Position numbers and translations under genes: made by a program
The notes under the pieces: model-generated
Told to the model about the DNA's origin: nothing
Databases searched by the model: none
Seen by the model: the letters and a program-made list of their open reading frames with translations, nothing else
NCBI GenBank assembly: GCA_017997315.1
Contig: JAGOFF010000114.1
Span: 1-7,271 of the forward strand
DNA length: 7,271 bases
Direction of reading: 5' to 3'
From: Clostridia bacterium
Lineage (GTDB): Bacteria > Bacillota > Clostridia > Saccharofermentanales > UBA5734
In this document: positions 1 to 6,457 of the stretch, piece by piece
Numbering within the stretch: position 1 is the first letter of the stretch
Layout of the letters: every line of letters starts with the position of its first letter

Positions 1-36
1 CGCTTGCGCCGTGCGGTTTACGCGCGTGGCTGCTGC

Positions 37-1452
37 ATGATCCGCGAAACGGTTCTGCCGACCCTGCGCGCAAACGGCCGGCTGATCGCGAAGATCACCA
101 TTCCTGTCTTTTTCGAACAGTTGAGCATGGTGCTCACGGGCGTCGTCAACACCGCCCTGGCAGCCTCCCTCGGAAACACCGTGGTGTCCGCCATCGGTCT
201 GGCGGACGCCATCACTGCAACGCTGCTGACCATGATCTCCTCACTGGCCGTGGGTGGGACCGTGGCGGTGGCGCGCGCATACGGCAGGGAGGACCGCGAG
301 GGCATCGACGCGGCCGCCGGACAGTCCATCCTGGCCATCACCGCGATAGGCGCGGCCGTCGCCTTGGCGGCCTGGTTCACGCGTGGACCTCTGATCCGGT
401 TTCTATACGGCGGAGCGGAACCCGAAGTGCTCTCGGCAGCGGTCACCTTCTACGGCATCGTCATCCTGTCCATCCCCGCCTGGGCCTACATCACGGTGGT
501 GAACGGCGTGCTCCGCGGGGTGGGGGACACCCGTACGACCATGAAGGTGTCGCTGATCATGAGTGTCGCGAACATCGTGCTCAGCTATGTGTTCATCAAA
601 GGGCTGGACGTCGATCTCGGCCTCTTCAGGATCCATTGGGAAAGCCTGGGGGTGCGCGGCACCGCGCTGGGCATCCTGATCTCCCGGCTGGTGGGAGTGG
701 CGGCGGTCACGGTTCCGCTTGCGGCGGGCCGGCGTTCGGACAGCCCCCGGGCGATCCGGCTCTCCGGCTGGCGGAACTGGCGTCCGAACTCCCGGGTGCT
801 GCGCGAGATCTTCTTCATCGGCGTGCCGGCAAGCGCAGAATCCGCGGTTTTCCAGGTGGGAAAACTCATCACCCAGACGGTGATCGTCGGATTGGGGACG
901 TCGGTGCTCGCGGCGAACTCGATCGCATGGTCGATCCTCGGGCTGTTCAACCTGCCGGGCAGTGCCGCCAACACCGCCGCCACCACGCTGGTGGGACAGA
1001 CGATCGGGGAGGGGGACAAGCGGAAAAGCCGGGCGATCCTGATGACCATGGTCGCCGTCAGCAGCGCAAGCTATGTCGTGCTTTCCCTCCTTCTCCTTGT
1101 GGTCATGAAACCCGCCATCGGCGCGTATACCTCGGACTCCACCGTGTTCGGCACCGTCCGTTCCATCTTGCTTTCGTTGATGGTTCCGATGACGCTGCTG
1201 TGGCCGATGTCATTCATCTCGGCGTCGGGGCTCCGTGCGGCGGGGGACGTCCGCTTTACGATGGTGGTCGCTGTCGCGAGCATGTGGGTTTTCCGGGTGG
1301 GCGGAGCGTTTCTCTTCATCCGCGTGTTCCATACCGGGATACTGGGACTTTGGGTCAGCACCTATCTGGACTGGCTGGCCAGGACGGCGGTATTCGGCAC
1401 CCGGATGTCCGGCGACCGATGGTTCGCCCGATCCGGATTGCCCCGAAGCTGA
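37..1452 (+). CDS. MATE family efflux transporter
   Basis: A polytopic inner-membrane antiporter of the MATE (NorM/MatE) family, which exports cationic drugs or metabolites using a Na+ or H+ gradient. The 471-residue product has the family's usual length (about 450) and roughly 12 hydrophobic segments in two homologous halves. The first membrane helix is around residues 17-42 (IPVFFEQLSMVLTGVVNTAL). The duplicated family motif appears as GVLRGVGDTRTTM near 157-169 and as GLRAAGDVRFTM near 398-409, in equivalent places of the two halves. The usual acidic residue in helix 1 (VDT) is Asn here (VNT, residue 38). The start is uncertain: ATG at 37 gives a normal N-terminus but has no clear Shine-Dalgarno, and the frame is open to the window edge (TTG at 4 in frame). 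The family is secure; the substrate cannot be inferred. It is probably a separate transcript from the next gene, 119 bases downstream. Confidence 0.93.
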   Translation: MIRETVLPTLRANGRLIAKITIPVFFEQLSMVLTGVVNTALAASLGNTVVSAIGLADAITATLLTMISSLAVGGTVAVARAYGREDREGIDAAAGQSILAITAIGAAVALAAWFTRGPLIRFLYGGAEPEVLSAAVTFYGIVILSIPAWAYITVVNGVLRGVGDTRTTMKVSLIMSVANIVLSYVFIKGLDVDLGLFRIHWESLGVRGTALGILISRLVGVAAVTVPLAAGRRSDSPRAIRLSGWRNWRPNSRVLREIFFIGVPASAESAVFQVGKLITQTVIVGLGTSVLAANSIAWSILGLFNLPGSAANTAATTLVGQTIGEGDKRKSRAILMTMVAVSSASYVVLSLLLLVVMKPAIGAYTSDSTVFGTVRSILLSLMVPMTLLWPMSFISASGLRAAGDVRFTMVVAVASMWVFRVGGAFLFIRVFHTGILGLWVSTYLDWLARTAVFGTRMSGDRWFARSGLPRS

Positions 1453-1483
1453 CGCGGCGATCCTCGGCCCGACCGCATGCCGC

Positions 1484-1510
1484 CTGACATATAATGTATA
1501 ATCTATAGTC
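1484..1510 (+). promoter_or_regulatory. Candidate promoter: three tandem -10-like heptamers
   Basis: An AT-rich island in otherwise GC-rich sequence. TATAATG (1490-1496), TATAATC (1497-1503) and TATAGTC (1504-1510) follow each other without a gap, so two perfect and one near-perfect -10 hexamer sit 7 bases apart. CTGACA at 1484-1489 matches five of six bases of the -35 consensus, but it is only 14 bp from the third hexamer and abuts the first. No good -35 lies 16-18 bp before the first two. It sits 62-88 bases before the DUF362 start and is the only promoter-like sequence in this gap. The exact start point cannot be decided from sequence. Confidence 0.55.
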
Positions 1511-1521
1511 ATTCAACTCAT

Positions 1522-1555
1522 TGCGGACCGCCGGCCCCGACCGGTGCGGACCGCC
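1522..1555 (+). repeat. Paired TGCGGACCGCC repeat able to form a leader hairpin
   Basis: The 11-mer TGCGGACCGCC occurs at 1522-1532 and exactly again at 1545-1555, 23 bases apart. Each copy contains the 9-base palindrome GCGGACCGC, so the two copies can also pair with each other: 1523-1531 with 1546-1554, eight G-C pairs around one A-A mismatch and a 14-base loop. An alternative inner stem pairs 1529-1534 with 1541-1546. The structure ends four bases before the ribosome binding site at 1558-1563. No U-tract follows, so it is not an intrinsic terminator. It could be a two-site protein operator or an mRNA structure affecting translation; the sequence does not say which. Confidence 0.5.
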
Positions 1556-1571
1556 CGAAAGGATACGAACC

Positions 1572-2657
1572 ATGCCGGCAACCGTATTGTTTTCACCGAA
1601 TTCCTTTGACGCATATGAAGCCGACCAGACTCTCCCGGCTCGGTTCGTGCGGATTCTGGAAACCAGCGGGCTTGCTTCCCGGGTCAAGGGAAAGTCCGTC
1701 GCCATCAAGATGCACGTTGGAAGCAGCATCGGGTACAGTACGATCCCGCCGGTGTTCGTCCGGAAGCTGGTGGAGTACATCAAGACCGCCGGCGGCGACT
1801 GCTTCATCACGGATCACTACATTTCAGACCGTCACCCCGCAAGCCGCGGGTACGGGGAGGATGTCCTCGGGTGTCCCGTCCTCGACGGATGCGGTTACCT
1901 GGAAAAGTATTACTATACAAAGCCGGTCGACTTCAAGGGTTTCCGGCATGTGGACATCGCCGGTCTGATCCACGACGCGGATATCCTGATCGACCTGTCG
2001 CACGTCAAAGGCCACGGAAGCTGCGGGTACGGCGGCGCCTGCAAGAATCTGGCGATGGGTGCGGTCACCGACCGCACCCGCGGGGAGATCCATTCCCTCG
2101 AGGGCGGCATCGTTTGGGACGGGAGCCTGTGCACGCACTGCGAACTGTGCGTGGCCTCCTGCAACCATGGGGCAAACTCGTTCGAGGACGGGGAGTACCG
2201 GATGAACTTCCACCACTGCACCGTCTGCCAGCATTGCGTCAAAGTCTGCCCGACCGGTGCGCTGACCTTGGAAGGGGAGCGTTTCGAAGACTTCCAAACC
2301 GGCATGGCCCTCTGCACCAAGGCGGTTCTGGATACTTTCGAGCCCGGCTGCACTTTCTTCATCAACTTCCTGATCCAGATCACGGCGGTCTGCGACTGCT
2401 GGGGCATGACCACCCCCAATCTGGTCCCGGACATCGGGATCATGGCGTCGGACGACATCGTCGCGATCGAGCGGGCCTCGCTGGACTCGATCCGCCTCGA
2501 CAACCTGATACCGGCCGGCGTCCCGGGGGGCAAGCCGCTTCAGGGGGACGGCCACCTGTTCCAGCTCCTGCACGGCAAGGACCCCTACGTTCAGATCCGG
2601 GAACTCGAGAAACTCGGACTGGGAACCCAGAACTACACCCTGCAGACGGTCCTGTGA
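1572..2657 (+). CDS. DUF362 domain protein with two 4Fe-4S ferredoxin motifs
   Basis: A 361-residue, probably cytoplasmic iron-sulfur protein of the DUF362 family; the biochemical role of this family is not established. The N-terminal part carries DUF362 features: AIKMHVG near 44-50, and LSHVKGHGSCGYGGACKNL near 142-160 with Cys151 and Cys157. A two-cluster ferredoxin module follows, with Cys187, 190, 193, 197 (CTHCELCVASC) and Cys216, 219, 222, 226 (CTVCQHCVKVCP), each a CxxCxxCxxxC motif for a [4Fe-4S] cluster. The C-terminal part has a CDCWG motif near 274-278. No signal peptide or membrane helix is seen. The ATG at 1572 is chosen because AAAGGA at 1558-1563 lies 8 bases before it; the upstream in-frame TTG at 1521 lies within the repeat leader. 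It is the first gene of a probable four-gene operon. Electron transfer is a reasonable inference from the clusters, but no partner or substrate is identified. Confidence 0.92.
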   Translation: MPATVLFSPNSFDAYEADQTLPARFVRILETSGLASRVKGKSVAIKMHVGSSIGYSTIPPVFVRKLVEYIKTAGGDCFITDHYISDRHPASRGYGEDVLGCPVLDGCGYLEKYYYTKPVDFKGFRHVDIAGLIHDADILIDLSHVKGHGSCGYGGACKNLAMGAVTDRTRGEIHSLEGGIVWDGSLCTHCELCVASCNHGANSFEDGEYRMNFHHCTVCQHCVKVCPTGALTLEGERFEDFQTGMALCTKAVLDTFEPGCTFFINFLIQITAVCDCWGMTTPNLVPDIGIMASDDIVAIERASLDSIRLDNLIPAGVPGGKPLQGDGHLFQLLHGKDPYVQIRELEKLGLGTQNYTLQTVL

Positions 2658-2686
2658 CGGCGCTGCCCGATGAAAGGAGCGAAATG

Positions 2687-3253
2687 ATGGAAGACATCTT
2701 CATGGAGAAAATCGTACGCAGAAAGAAGGACGGCATCCATTATCTGAAAGTGACGATCGTCATCATTACGGCGTTCCTCCTGATGACGACGCTGGGCTGG
2801 CTCATGCTGGCCGTTGCGGTCCTGTCTTTTCTGCTGCCGATCATGGTGGCGGGTTGCGTGTACGGAGCGTGGTGGCTGATCACCTCCATGGACGTCGAAT
2901 TCGAGTACATCGTGACCAACGGGGAGATCGACATCGACCGGATCGTGCACCGGCGGAAACGCAAACGACTGTTCTCCGGACGCGCCAAAGACTTCGAGAT
3001 CATGGGCCGGCTGGACGGCGACGAGTTCCGGGAGGCGGCCGCCCGGCTCCCGTTGGAAAAACGCGCCGGCAAGATCAAGATCATGGACTGTTCGGCCGTC
3101 CCCGGGTTTTCCGGCAGCTGGTTCTTCATCGCCAACAACAAGTCTTCCCGGGTCATGGTGGTTTTTGATCCCGACGAGCGGATCCTGACGAACCTCAAGC
3201 GGTACAACCCATCCAGGATCAAATACAACCCGGCACTGCACGGATCGGCCTGA
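2687..3253 (+). CDS. Small membrane protein, DUF6106-like, function unknown
   Basis: A 188-residue protein with two adjacent hydrophobic segments, about residues 22-40 and 42-67, and a soluble C-terminal domain. The charged N-terminus (MEKIVRRKKDG) and the strongly basic stretch HRRKRKR (88-94) after the helices suggest both ends face the cytoplasm. The block around 69-97 (VEFEYIVTNGEIDIDRI, then the basic stretch) resembles from memory the small Bacillota family DUF6106, of unknown function; this assignment is unverified. AAAGGAG at 2673-2679 is 7 bases before ATG 2687 and only 4 before the adjacent ATG at 2684, so 2687 is preferred; using 2684 adds one Met. It lies 29 bases after the DUF362 gene and 19 before the transporter, with no promoter visible in either gap, so cotranscription is likely. 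No catalytic motif is seen. Confidence 0.8.
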   Translation: MEDIFMEKIVRRKKDGIHYLKVTIVIITAFLLMTTLGWLMLAVAVLSFLLPIMVAGCVYGAWWLITSMDVEFEYIVTNGEIDIDRIVHRRKRKRLFSGRAKDFEIMGRLDGDEFREAAARLPLEKRAGKIKIMDCSAVPGFSGSWFFIANNKSSRVMVVFDPDERILTNLKRYNPSRIKYNPALHGSA

Positions 3254-3272
3254 GACACCGGAGGATTGATGG

Positions 3273-4589
3273 ATGCGGAATCGGGAAGAGCGCTTCACCG
3301 CGCTGGAAAAAAGCTGGATCACCTATGACTGGGCGAATTCCGTCTTTGCGACCAACATCATGGCTGCGATCTTTCCGATCTATTTCTCCGCGGTCGCCGG
3401 CGCTGCGGGCGTGCCGGGCGACGTGTACTGGGGCTACGGAACGTCGCTGGCGACCGCCGTCGTCGCTCTCTCGGCGCCTTTCCTCGGTGCTGTCGGCGAT
3501 TATCGCGGGATGAAGAAAAAGCTGTTCGCGGGATTCCTCGCGGTCGGCCTGCTCTTCACGCTGACGATGGCACTGACGGACGACTGGCGGTGGATGCTCG
3601 CGGGCTATGTGTGCGCTTACATCGGCTTCACCGGCTCGTGTCTCTTCTATGACGCTTTTCTGACCGATGTGACGACACGCGGACGGATGGACCGCGTGTC
3701 CGCCTGGGGATACGCGATGGGATACATCGGCGGCAGCACGATCCCGTTCGTCCTGTCGATCGGCATCCTGCTCTTCATGGGGATGGACAATCCAGTGGCG
3801 GTCAAGCTGAGCGTGGTGCTCACAGTCGTCTGGTGGGGAGTGTTCAGTATCCCGATGCTGACGCGTGTGCGTCAGGTCCACCATGTCGAGACACCGCGGA
3901 CCGAGCTGGTCCGCAACACATTGCGGAACCTCGCGGGGACGGTTCGCGACATCGTGCGGGACCGGGGAATGGTTCTCTTCATGGTCGCGTATTTCTTCTA
4001 CATCGACGGGGTGAATACAGTGATCCACATGGCGACCGCATACGGGAGCACCCTCGGGCTGGATACGCAGGACATGATCCTGGCGCTTCTGGTCACGCAG
4101 GTCGTCGCGGTTCCCTGCTCCATCCTGTTCGGACGCCTGGCGTCGCGGTTGGGTTCGATCCGGGTCATCCGCGCGGCCATCCTGGTGTATGTCGTCATCT
4201 GCGGAGTCGGATTTCTGATGGGACGCATGGTGGAGACCGCGCCGGCGGAGGGGCTGCAGGAGGCGGTGGAGCGCGCCGGAACGCTGTTCTGGGTGCTGGC
4301 GGGGCTCGTCGGCACGGTGCAGGGCGGGATCCAGGCGCTGTCGCGTTCGTATTTCGGCAAACTGGTGCCCCCCCGCCGTTCGAGCGAGTTTTTCGGTTTC
4401 TTCGACATCTTCGGCAAGTACGCCGCGGTGCTGGGACCGTTTCTGTACGGTGTGATGGCCCAGACCACCGGACGCTCCTCCGCGGGGATCCTGGGCATCA
4501 CGGTGTTCTTTGCTGCCGCGTTTGTCATTCTTCTTGCATCGCGCGGCGCGCTTGCGCAGACCGAGCGTCGGAACCGGGAGGAAGACTGA
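3273..4589 (+). CDS. UMF1-family (Atg22-like) MFS transporter
   Basis: A 438-residue inner-membrane transporter with about 12 hydrophobic segments, the normal size for the UMF1 branch of the major facilitator superfamily, related to yeast Atg22 (vacuolar amino acid efflux). Diagnostic motifs are SWITYDWANSVF (14-25), an MFS loop-2-like GAVGDYRGMKKK (72-83), YFFYIDGVNTV (240-250), QALSRSYFGKLVP (354-366) and FFGFFDIFGKYAAVLGP (373-389), in the expected order. Bacterial UMF1 substrates are generally not known, so amino acid or metabolite export is only a possibility. GGAGGA at 3260-3265 sits 7 bases before ATG 3273 and sets the start; the ATG at 3269 is in another frame. The thioesterase gene begins 3 bases after its stop, which suggests translational coupling. 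No truncation or missing motif was noticed. Confidence 0.93.
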   Translation: MRNREERFTALEKSWITYDWANSVFATNIMAAIFPIYFSAVAGAAGVPGDVYWGYGTSLATAVVALSAPFLGAVGDYRGMKKKLFAGFLAVGLLFTLTMALTDDWRWMLAGYVCAYIGFTGSCLFYDAFLTDVTTRGRMDRVSAWGYAMGYIGGSTIPFVLSIGILLFMGMDNPVAVKLSVVLTVVWWGVFSIPMLTRVRQVHHVETPRTELVRNTLRNLAGTVRDIVRDRGMVLFMVAYFFYIDGVNTVIHMATAYGSTLGLDTQDMILALLVTQVVAVPCSILFGRLASRLGSIRVIRAAILVYVVICGVGFLMGRMVETAPAEGLQEAVERAGTLFWVLAGLVGTVQGGIQALSRSYFGKLVPPRRSSEFFGFFDIFGKYAAVLGPFLYGVMAQTTGRSSAGILGITVFFAAAFVILLASRGALAQTERRNREED

Positions 4590-4592
4590 GGC

Positions 4593-5381
4593 GTGGGAGC
4601 GGGAGGCGTGTACCGATACCCCGTGCGTGGAACGGAGACCGACTGGGCGGATCGTCTGCAGATGGGTGCGTTGTTCTCCCTGATGCAGGAGTCCGCGGTG
4701 TCCAACGCCGAAGAGAACGGGTGGGGCACCCCGGTGCTGGATCCGCTCCGCATCTGCTGGGTGCTGCTTCGCGTCTCGGTCCGGCTGGACGTGTTTCCCC
4801 GATGGCAGGATGTCCTGCAGGTGGAGACCTGGCCGCGAGAACTCGACCGGCTGTTTTTCCTGCGGGATTTCCGCTTCCGGCTGGAAACGGAAGGCGGTTC
4901 CACGGACATCGGCGGGGCTACATCCTCCTGGATTCTGGTCGACACCGGGACACGCCGCCCGCGCCGGCCGGGCGTGATCCCGTACGACCTGTCGCGTACC
5001 GAGCCCGGACGCCTGTCCATTGGATTTACGGCTCCCGTGCTGCCTGCGGTCGAGGGACTGTGCGACGGGGAGCCCGCCATCGTGAAGTATGCGGACGCCT
5101 GCGACATCGACCGGAACCTGCACGTCAACAACACCCGGTATGTGGCCTGGTGCGTTGACGCGGTACATCGGATCGACTCCGGGCGTCCCGTCCTGTCGGG
5201 CATCGACATCAACTACCTGTCCGAGGCGCGGTTCGGGGACAAGGTACGCATCCATGCGCGACGCGAAGGCACCCCGACGGGCGCGAGATATCCGGTGGAA
5301 GGGCGCGAAGCCGGGACGGACACCCCGGTTTTCAGGGCGATTCTCTATGATGAAAGCGCCGCCGGACGGCATTCCTTGTGA
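4593..5381 (+). CDS. Acyl-ACP thioesterase (double hotdog)
   Basis: A cytoplasmic enzyme expected to hydrolyse acyl-acyl carrier protein, releasing free fatty acid and ending chain elongation. Its 262 residues match the bacterial form of the plant FatA/FatB family (two hotdog domains, no transit peptide). The N-terminal hotdog includes DRLQMGALFSLMQESA (20-35) and WPRELDRLFFLRDF (80-93). The second carries the diagnostic DIDRNLHVNNTRYVAW (171-186), with Asp171, Asn175 and His177 in the places of the family's catalytic Asp, Asn and His. Glu211 in INYLSEARFGD is a plausible fourth catalytic residue, by comparison with the plant enzymes. The start is GTG at 4593: GGGAGG near 4576-4581 lies about 11 bases upstream. 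The GTG at 4608 is the alternative, but its nearest purine tract is either too close or weak. It is the last gene of the probable operon. Chain-length preference cannot be read from sequence. Confidence 0.9.
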   Translation: MGAGGVYRYPVRGTETDWADRLQMGALFSLMQESAVSNAEENGWGTPVLDPLRICWVLLRVSVRLDVFPRWQDVLQVETWPRELDRLFFLRDFRFRLETEGGSTDIGGATSSWILVDTGTRRPRRPGVIPYDLSRTEPGRLSIGFTAPVLPAVEGLCDGEPAIVKYADACDIDRNLHVNNTRYVAWCVDAVHRIDSGRPVLSGIDINYLSEARFGDKVRIHARREGTPTGARYPVEGREAGTDTPVFRAILYDESAAGRHSL

Positions 5382-5397
5382 AAATCGAACAATTGTG

Positions 5398-5421
5398 ACG
5401 GGTAATTTACCGTTTCGTTTT
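5398..5421 (+). terminator. Weak terminator-like hairpin after thioesterase gene
   Basis: Seventeen bases after the thioesterase stop, ACGGGTAA (5398-5405) can pair with TTACCGT (5407-5413) with one bulged G and a 3-base loop. TTTCGTTTT (5413-5421) follows. An A-rich run at 5381-5389 could pair loosely with this T-rich run to extend the stem. The stem is short and AT-rich, so termination would be weak. It overlaps the -35 element of the next promoter, and the same bases form the palindrome GGTAATTTACC (5401-5411), so a DNA-binding site is an equal alternative. Confidence 0.35.
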
Positions 5422-5434
5422 CATACGTTATAAT
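5406..5434 (+). promoter_or_regulatory. Sigma-A type promoter for the ABC exporter operon
   Basis: A perfect -10 hexamer TATAAT at 5429-5434 lies exactly 17 bp after TTTACC at 5406-5411, which matches four of six -35 consensus bases. Transcription would start near 5441, giving an untranslated leader of about 59 bases before the ATPase ATG at 5500. The surrounding bases are AT-rich compared with the flanking genes. This is the best promoter in the window. The -35 falls inside the palindrome GGTAATTTACC, so a repressor bound there would block polymerase; that is inference. Confidence 0.75.
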
Positions 5435-5439
5435 CGGTG

Positions 5440-5465
5440 GAGCGCTCGGCGGATTTCGGGTCCGC
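5440..5465 (+). promoter_or_regulatory. Palindrome at predicted start site plus small leader hairpin
   Basis: GAGCGCTC at 5440-5447 is a perfect 8-base palindrome centred a few bases after the predicted transcription start. Right after it, GCGGA (5449-5453) pairs with TCCGC (5461-5465) around a 7-base loop, giving a small hairpin in the leader. The stem is too short and has no U-tract, so it is not a terminator. Operator or mRNA-stability roles are possible, and both elements could be chance in GC-rich DNA. Confidence 0.3.
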
Positions 5466-5499
5466 ACGCAGATACCTCGGGAACACAGGAGGATATCAC

Positions 5500-6456
5500 A
5501 TGATCGAGATCCGTAATCTGGTCAAGTATTACGGCGACAAAAAAGCGGTGGACGACATTTCCTTTACGGTCCATGACGGGGAAATCCTGGGTTTCCTCGG
5601 TCCGAACGGCGCCGGCAAGACGACGACGATGAACATCCTGACCGGTTTTCTGTCCGCCACGTCCGGGCACGTCGCCATCGACGGGTTCGACATCCTGGAA
5701 AAACCCCAGGAGGCGAAGAAGGCGATCGGCTACCTGCCGGAGCACCCGCCCCTTTACCTCGACATGACGGTCACGGAGTATCTCCGCTTCGTATCCGAGC
5801 TCAAGGGAGTCGATCCCGCGATCCGCAACAAACAGCTGACGGACATCATGCGCTCCGTCCGGATCACCGACCATGCAGGACGACTGATCAAGAACCTGTC
5901 CAAAGGATACCGGCAGCGCGTCGGGATCGCGCAGGCCATGGTCGGGAACCCGAGTGTCCTCATCCTGGACGAACCGACGGTCGGTCTGGACCCCAAGCAG
6001 ATCATCGAGATCCGCTCCCTCATCAAGGAACTCGGCAAGAAGCACACCGTCATCCTCAGCTCCCATATCCTCCCCGAGGTCCAGGCGGTCTGCGAGCGGG
6101 TCGTCATCATCAACCGCGGCCGTATCGCCGCGATCGACACCCCAGGCACTTTGTCCACACGGATGAGCAAGATCAGCAAAGTGCAGGTCACCGTCGAGGG
6201 ACCCCACAAGGAAGTCATCCAGCGCATACGCCTGATCCCGGGCATCCGGAATGCGGATCTGGTCGCCGAGAAGGACGGGATCTGCGTGGTCAGCGTGGAC
6301 TGCGAATCCGGCGTGGACGCCAGAAAACCGCTGTTCTTTGAAATGGCCCGGAATTCCTGGGCGATCCTGGAACTCAGATCGCTTGAACCGACGCTGGAGG
6401 ACATCTTCCTGGCGGTGACGAGCGGAACCGATGTCGGCGAGGAGGAAGACGCATAA
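5500..6456 (+). CDS. ABC exporter ATP-binding protein, GldA-like
   Basis: The cytoplasmic ATPase subunit of an ABC-2 type exporter, 318 residues. All nucleotide-binding motifs are present in order: Walker A GPNGAGKT (34-41), Q-loop region YLPEHPPLY (78-86), signature LSKGYRQ (133-139), Walker B LILDEP (154-159), D-loop GLD (162-164) and switch His189 in SSHIL. The Q-loop has Glu81 in place of Gln, which is usual in the GldA-like branch. About 90 residues follow the core (227-300), ending in SLEPTLEDIFLAVTSG, the typical tail of this group. AGGAGGA at 5487-5493 lies 6 bases before ATG 5500 and fixes the start, although the frame is open further upstream. The permease gene follows after one base. 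GldA belongs to the gliding-motility transporter of Bacteroidota, but similar pairs are common in non-gliding bacteria, so no motility role is claimed. The substrate is unknown. Confidence 0.95.
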   Translation: MIEIRNLVKYYGDKKAVDDISFTVHDGEILGFLGPNGAGKTTTMNILTGFLSATSGHVAIDGFDILEKPQEAKKAIGYLPEHPPLYLDMTVTEYLRFVSELKGVDPAIRNKQLTDIMRSVRITDHAGRLIKNLSKGYRQRVGIAQAMVGNPSVLILDEPTVGLDPKQIIEIRSLIKELGKKHTVILSSHILPEVQAVCERVVIINRGRIAAIDTPGTLSTRMSKISKVQVTVEGPHKEVIQRIRLIPGIRNADLVAEKDGICVVSVDCESGVDARKPLFFEMARNSWAILELRSLEPTLEDIFLAVTSGTDVGEEEDA

Positions 6457-6457
6457 C

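Noticed and set aside
1454..1483. GCGGC/GCCGC possible terminator after the MATE gene
   Set aside because: The stem is only five pairs with a 20-base loop and no T-tract follows.
1521..1571. Upstream TTG start for the DUF362 protein
   Set aside because: The added residues would come from the GC-rich repeat leader, whereas ATG 1572 has a well-spaced ribosome binding site.
3833..5158. A 441-codon plus-strand frame overlapping the transporter and thioesterase genes
   Set aside because: It is the alternate frame of both genes, crosses their boundary, and is Gly/Arg/Pro-rich with no motif.
3219..5372. A 717-codon open frame on the minus strand across the UMF1 and thioesterase genes
   Set aside because: It lies wholly opposite two clearly recognised genes, its product is low-complexity and rich in Arg, His, Asp and Gln, and it matches no family I know. 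Long antisense frames are expected in GC-rich coding DNA.
5731..5760. Glu instead of Gln in the ATPase Q-loop as a sign of an inactive protein
   Set aside because: YLPE is usual in GldA-like ATPases, and all other catalytic motifs are intact.
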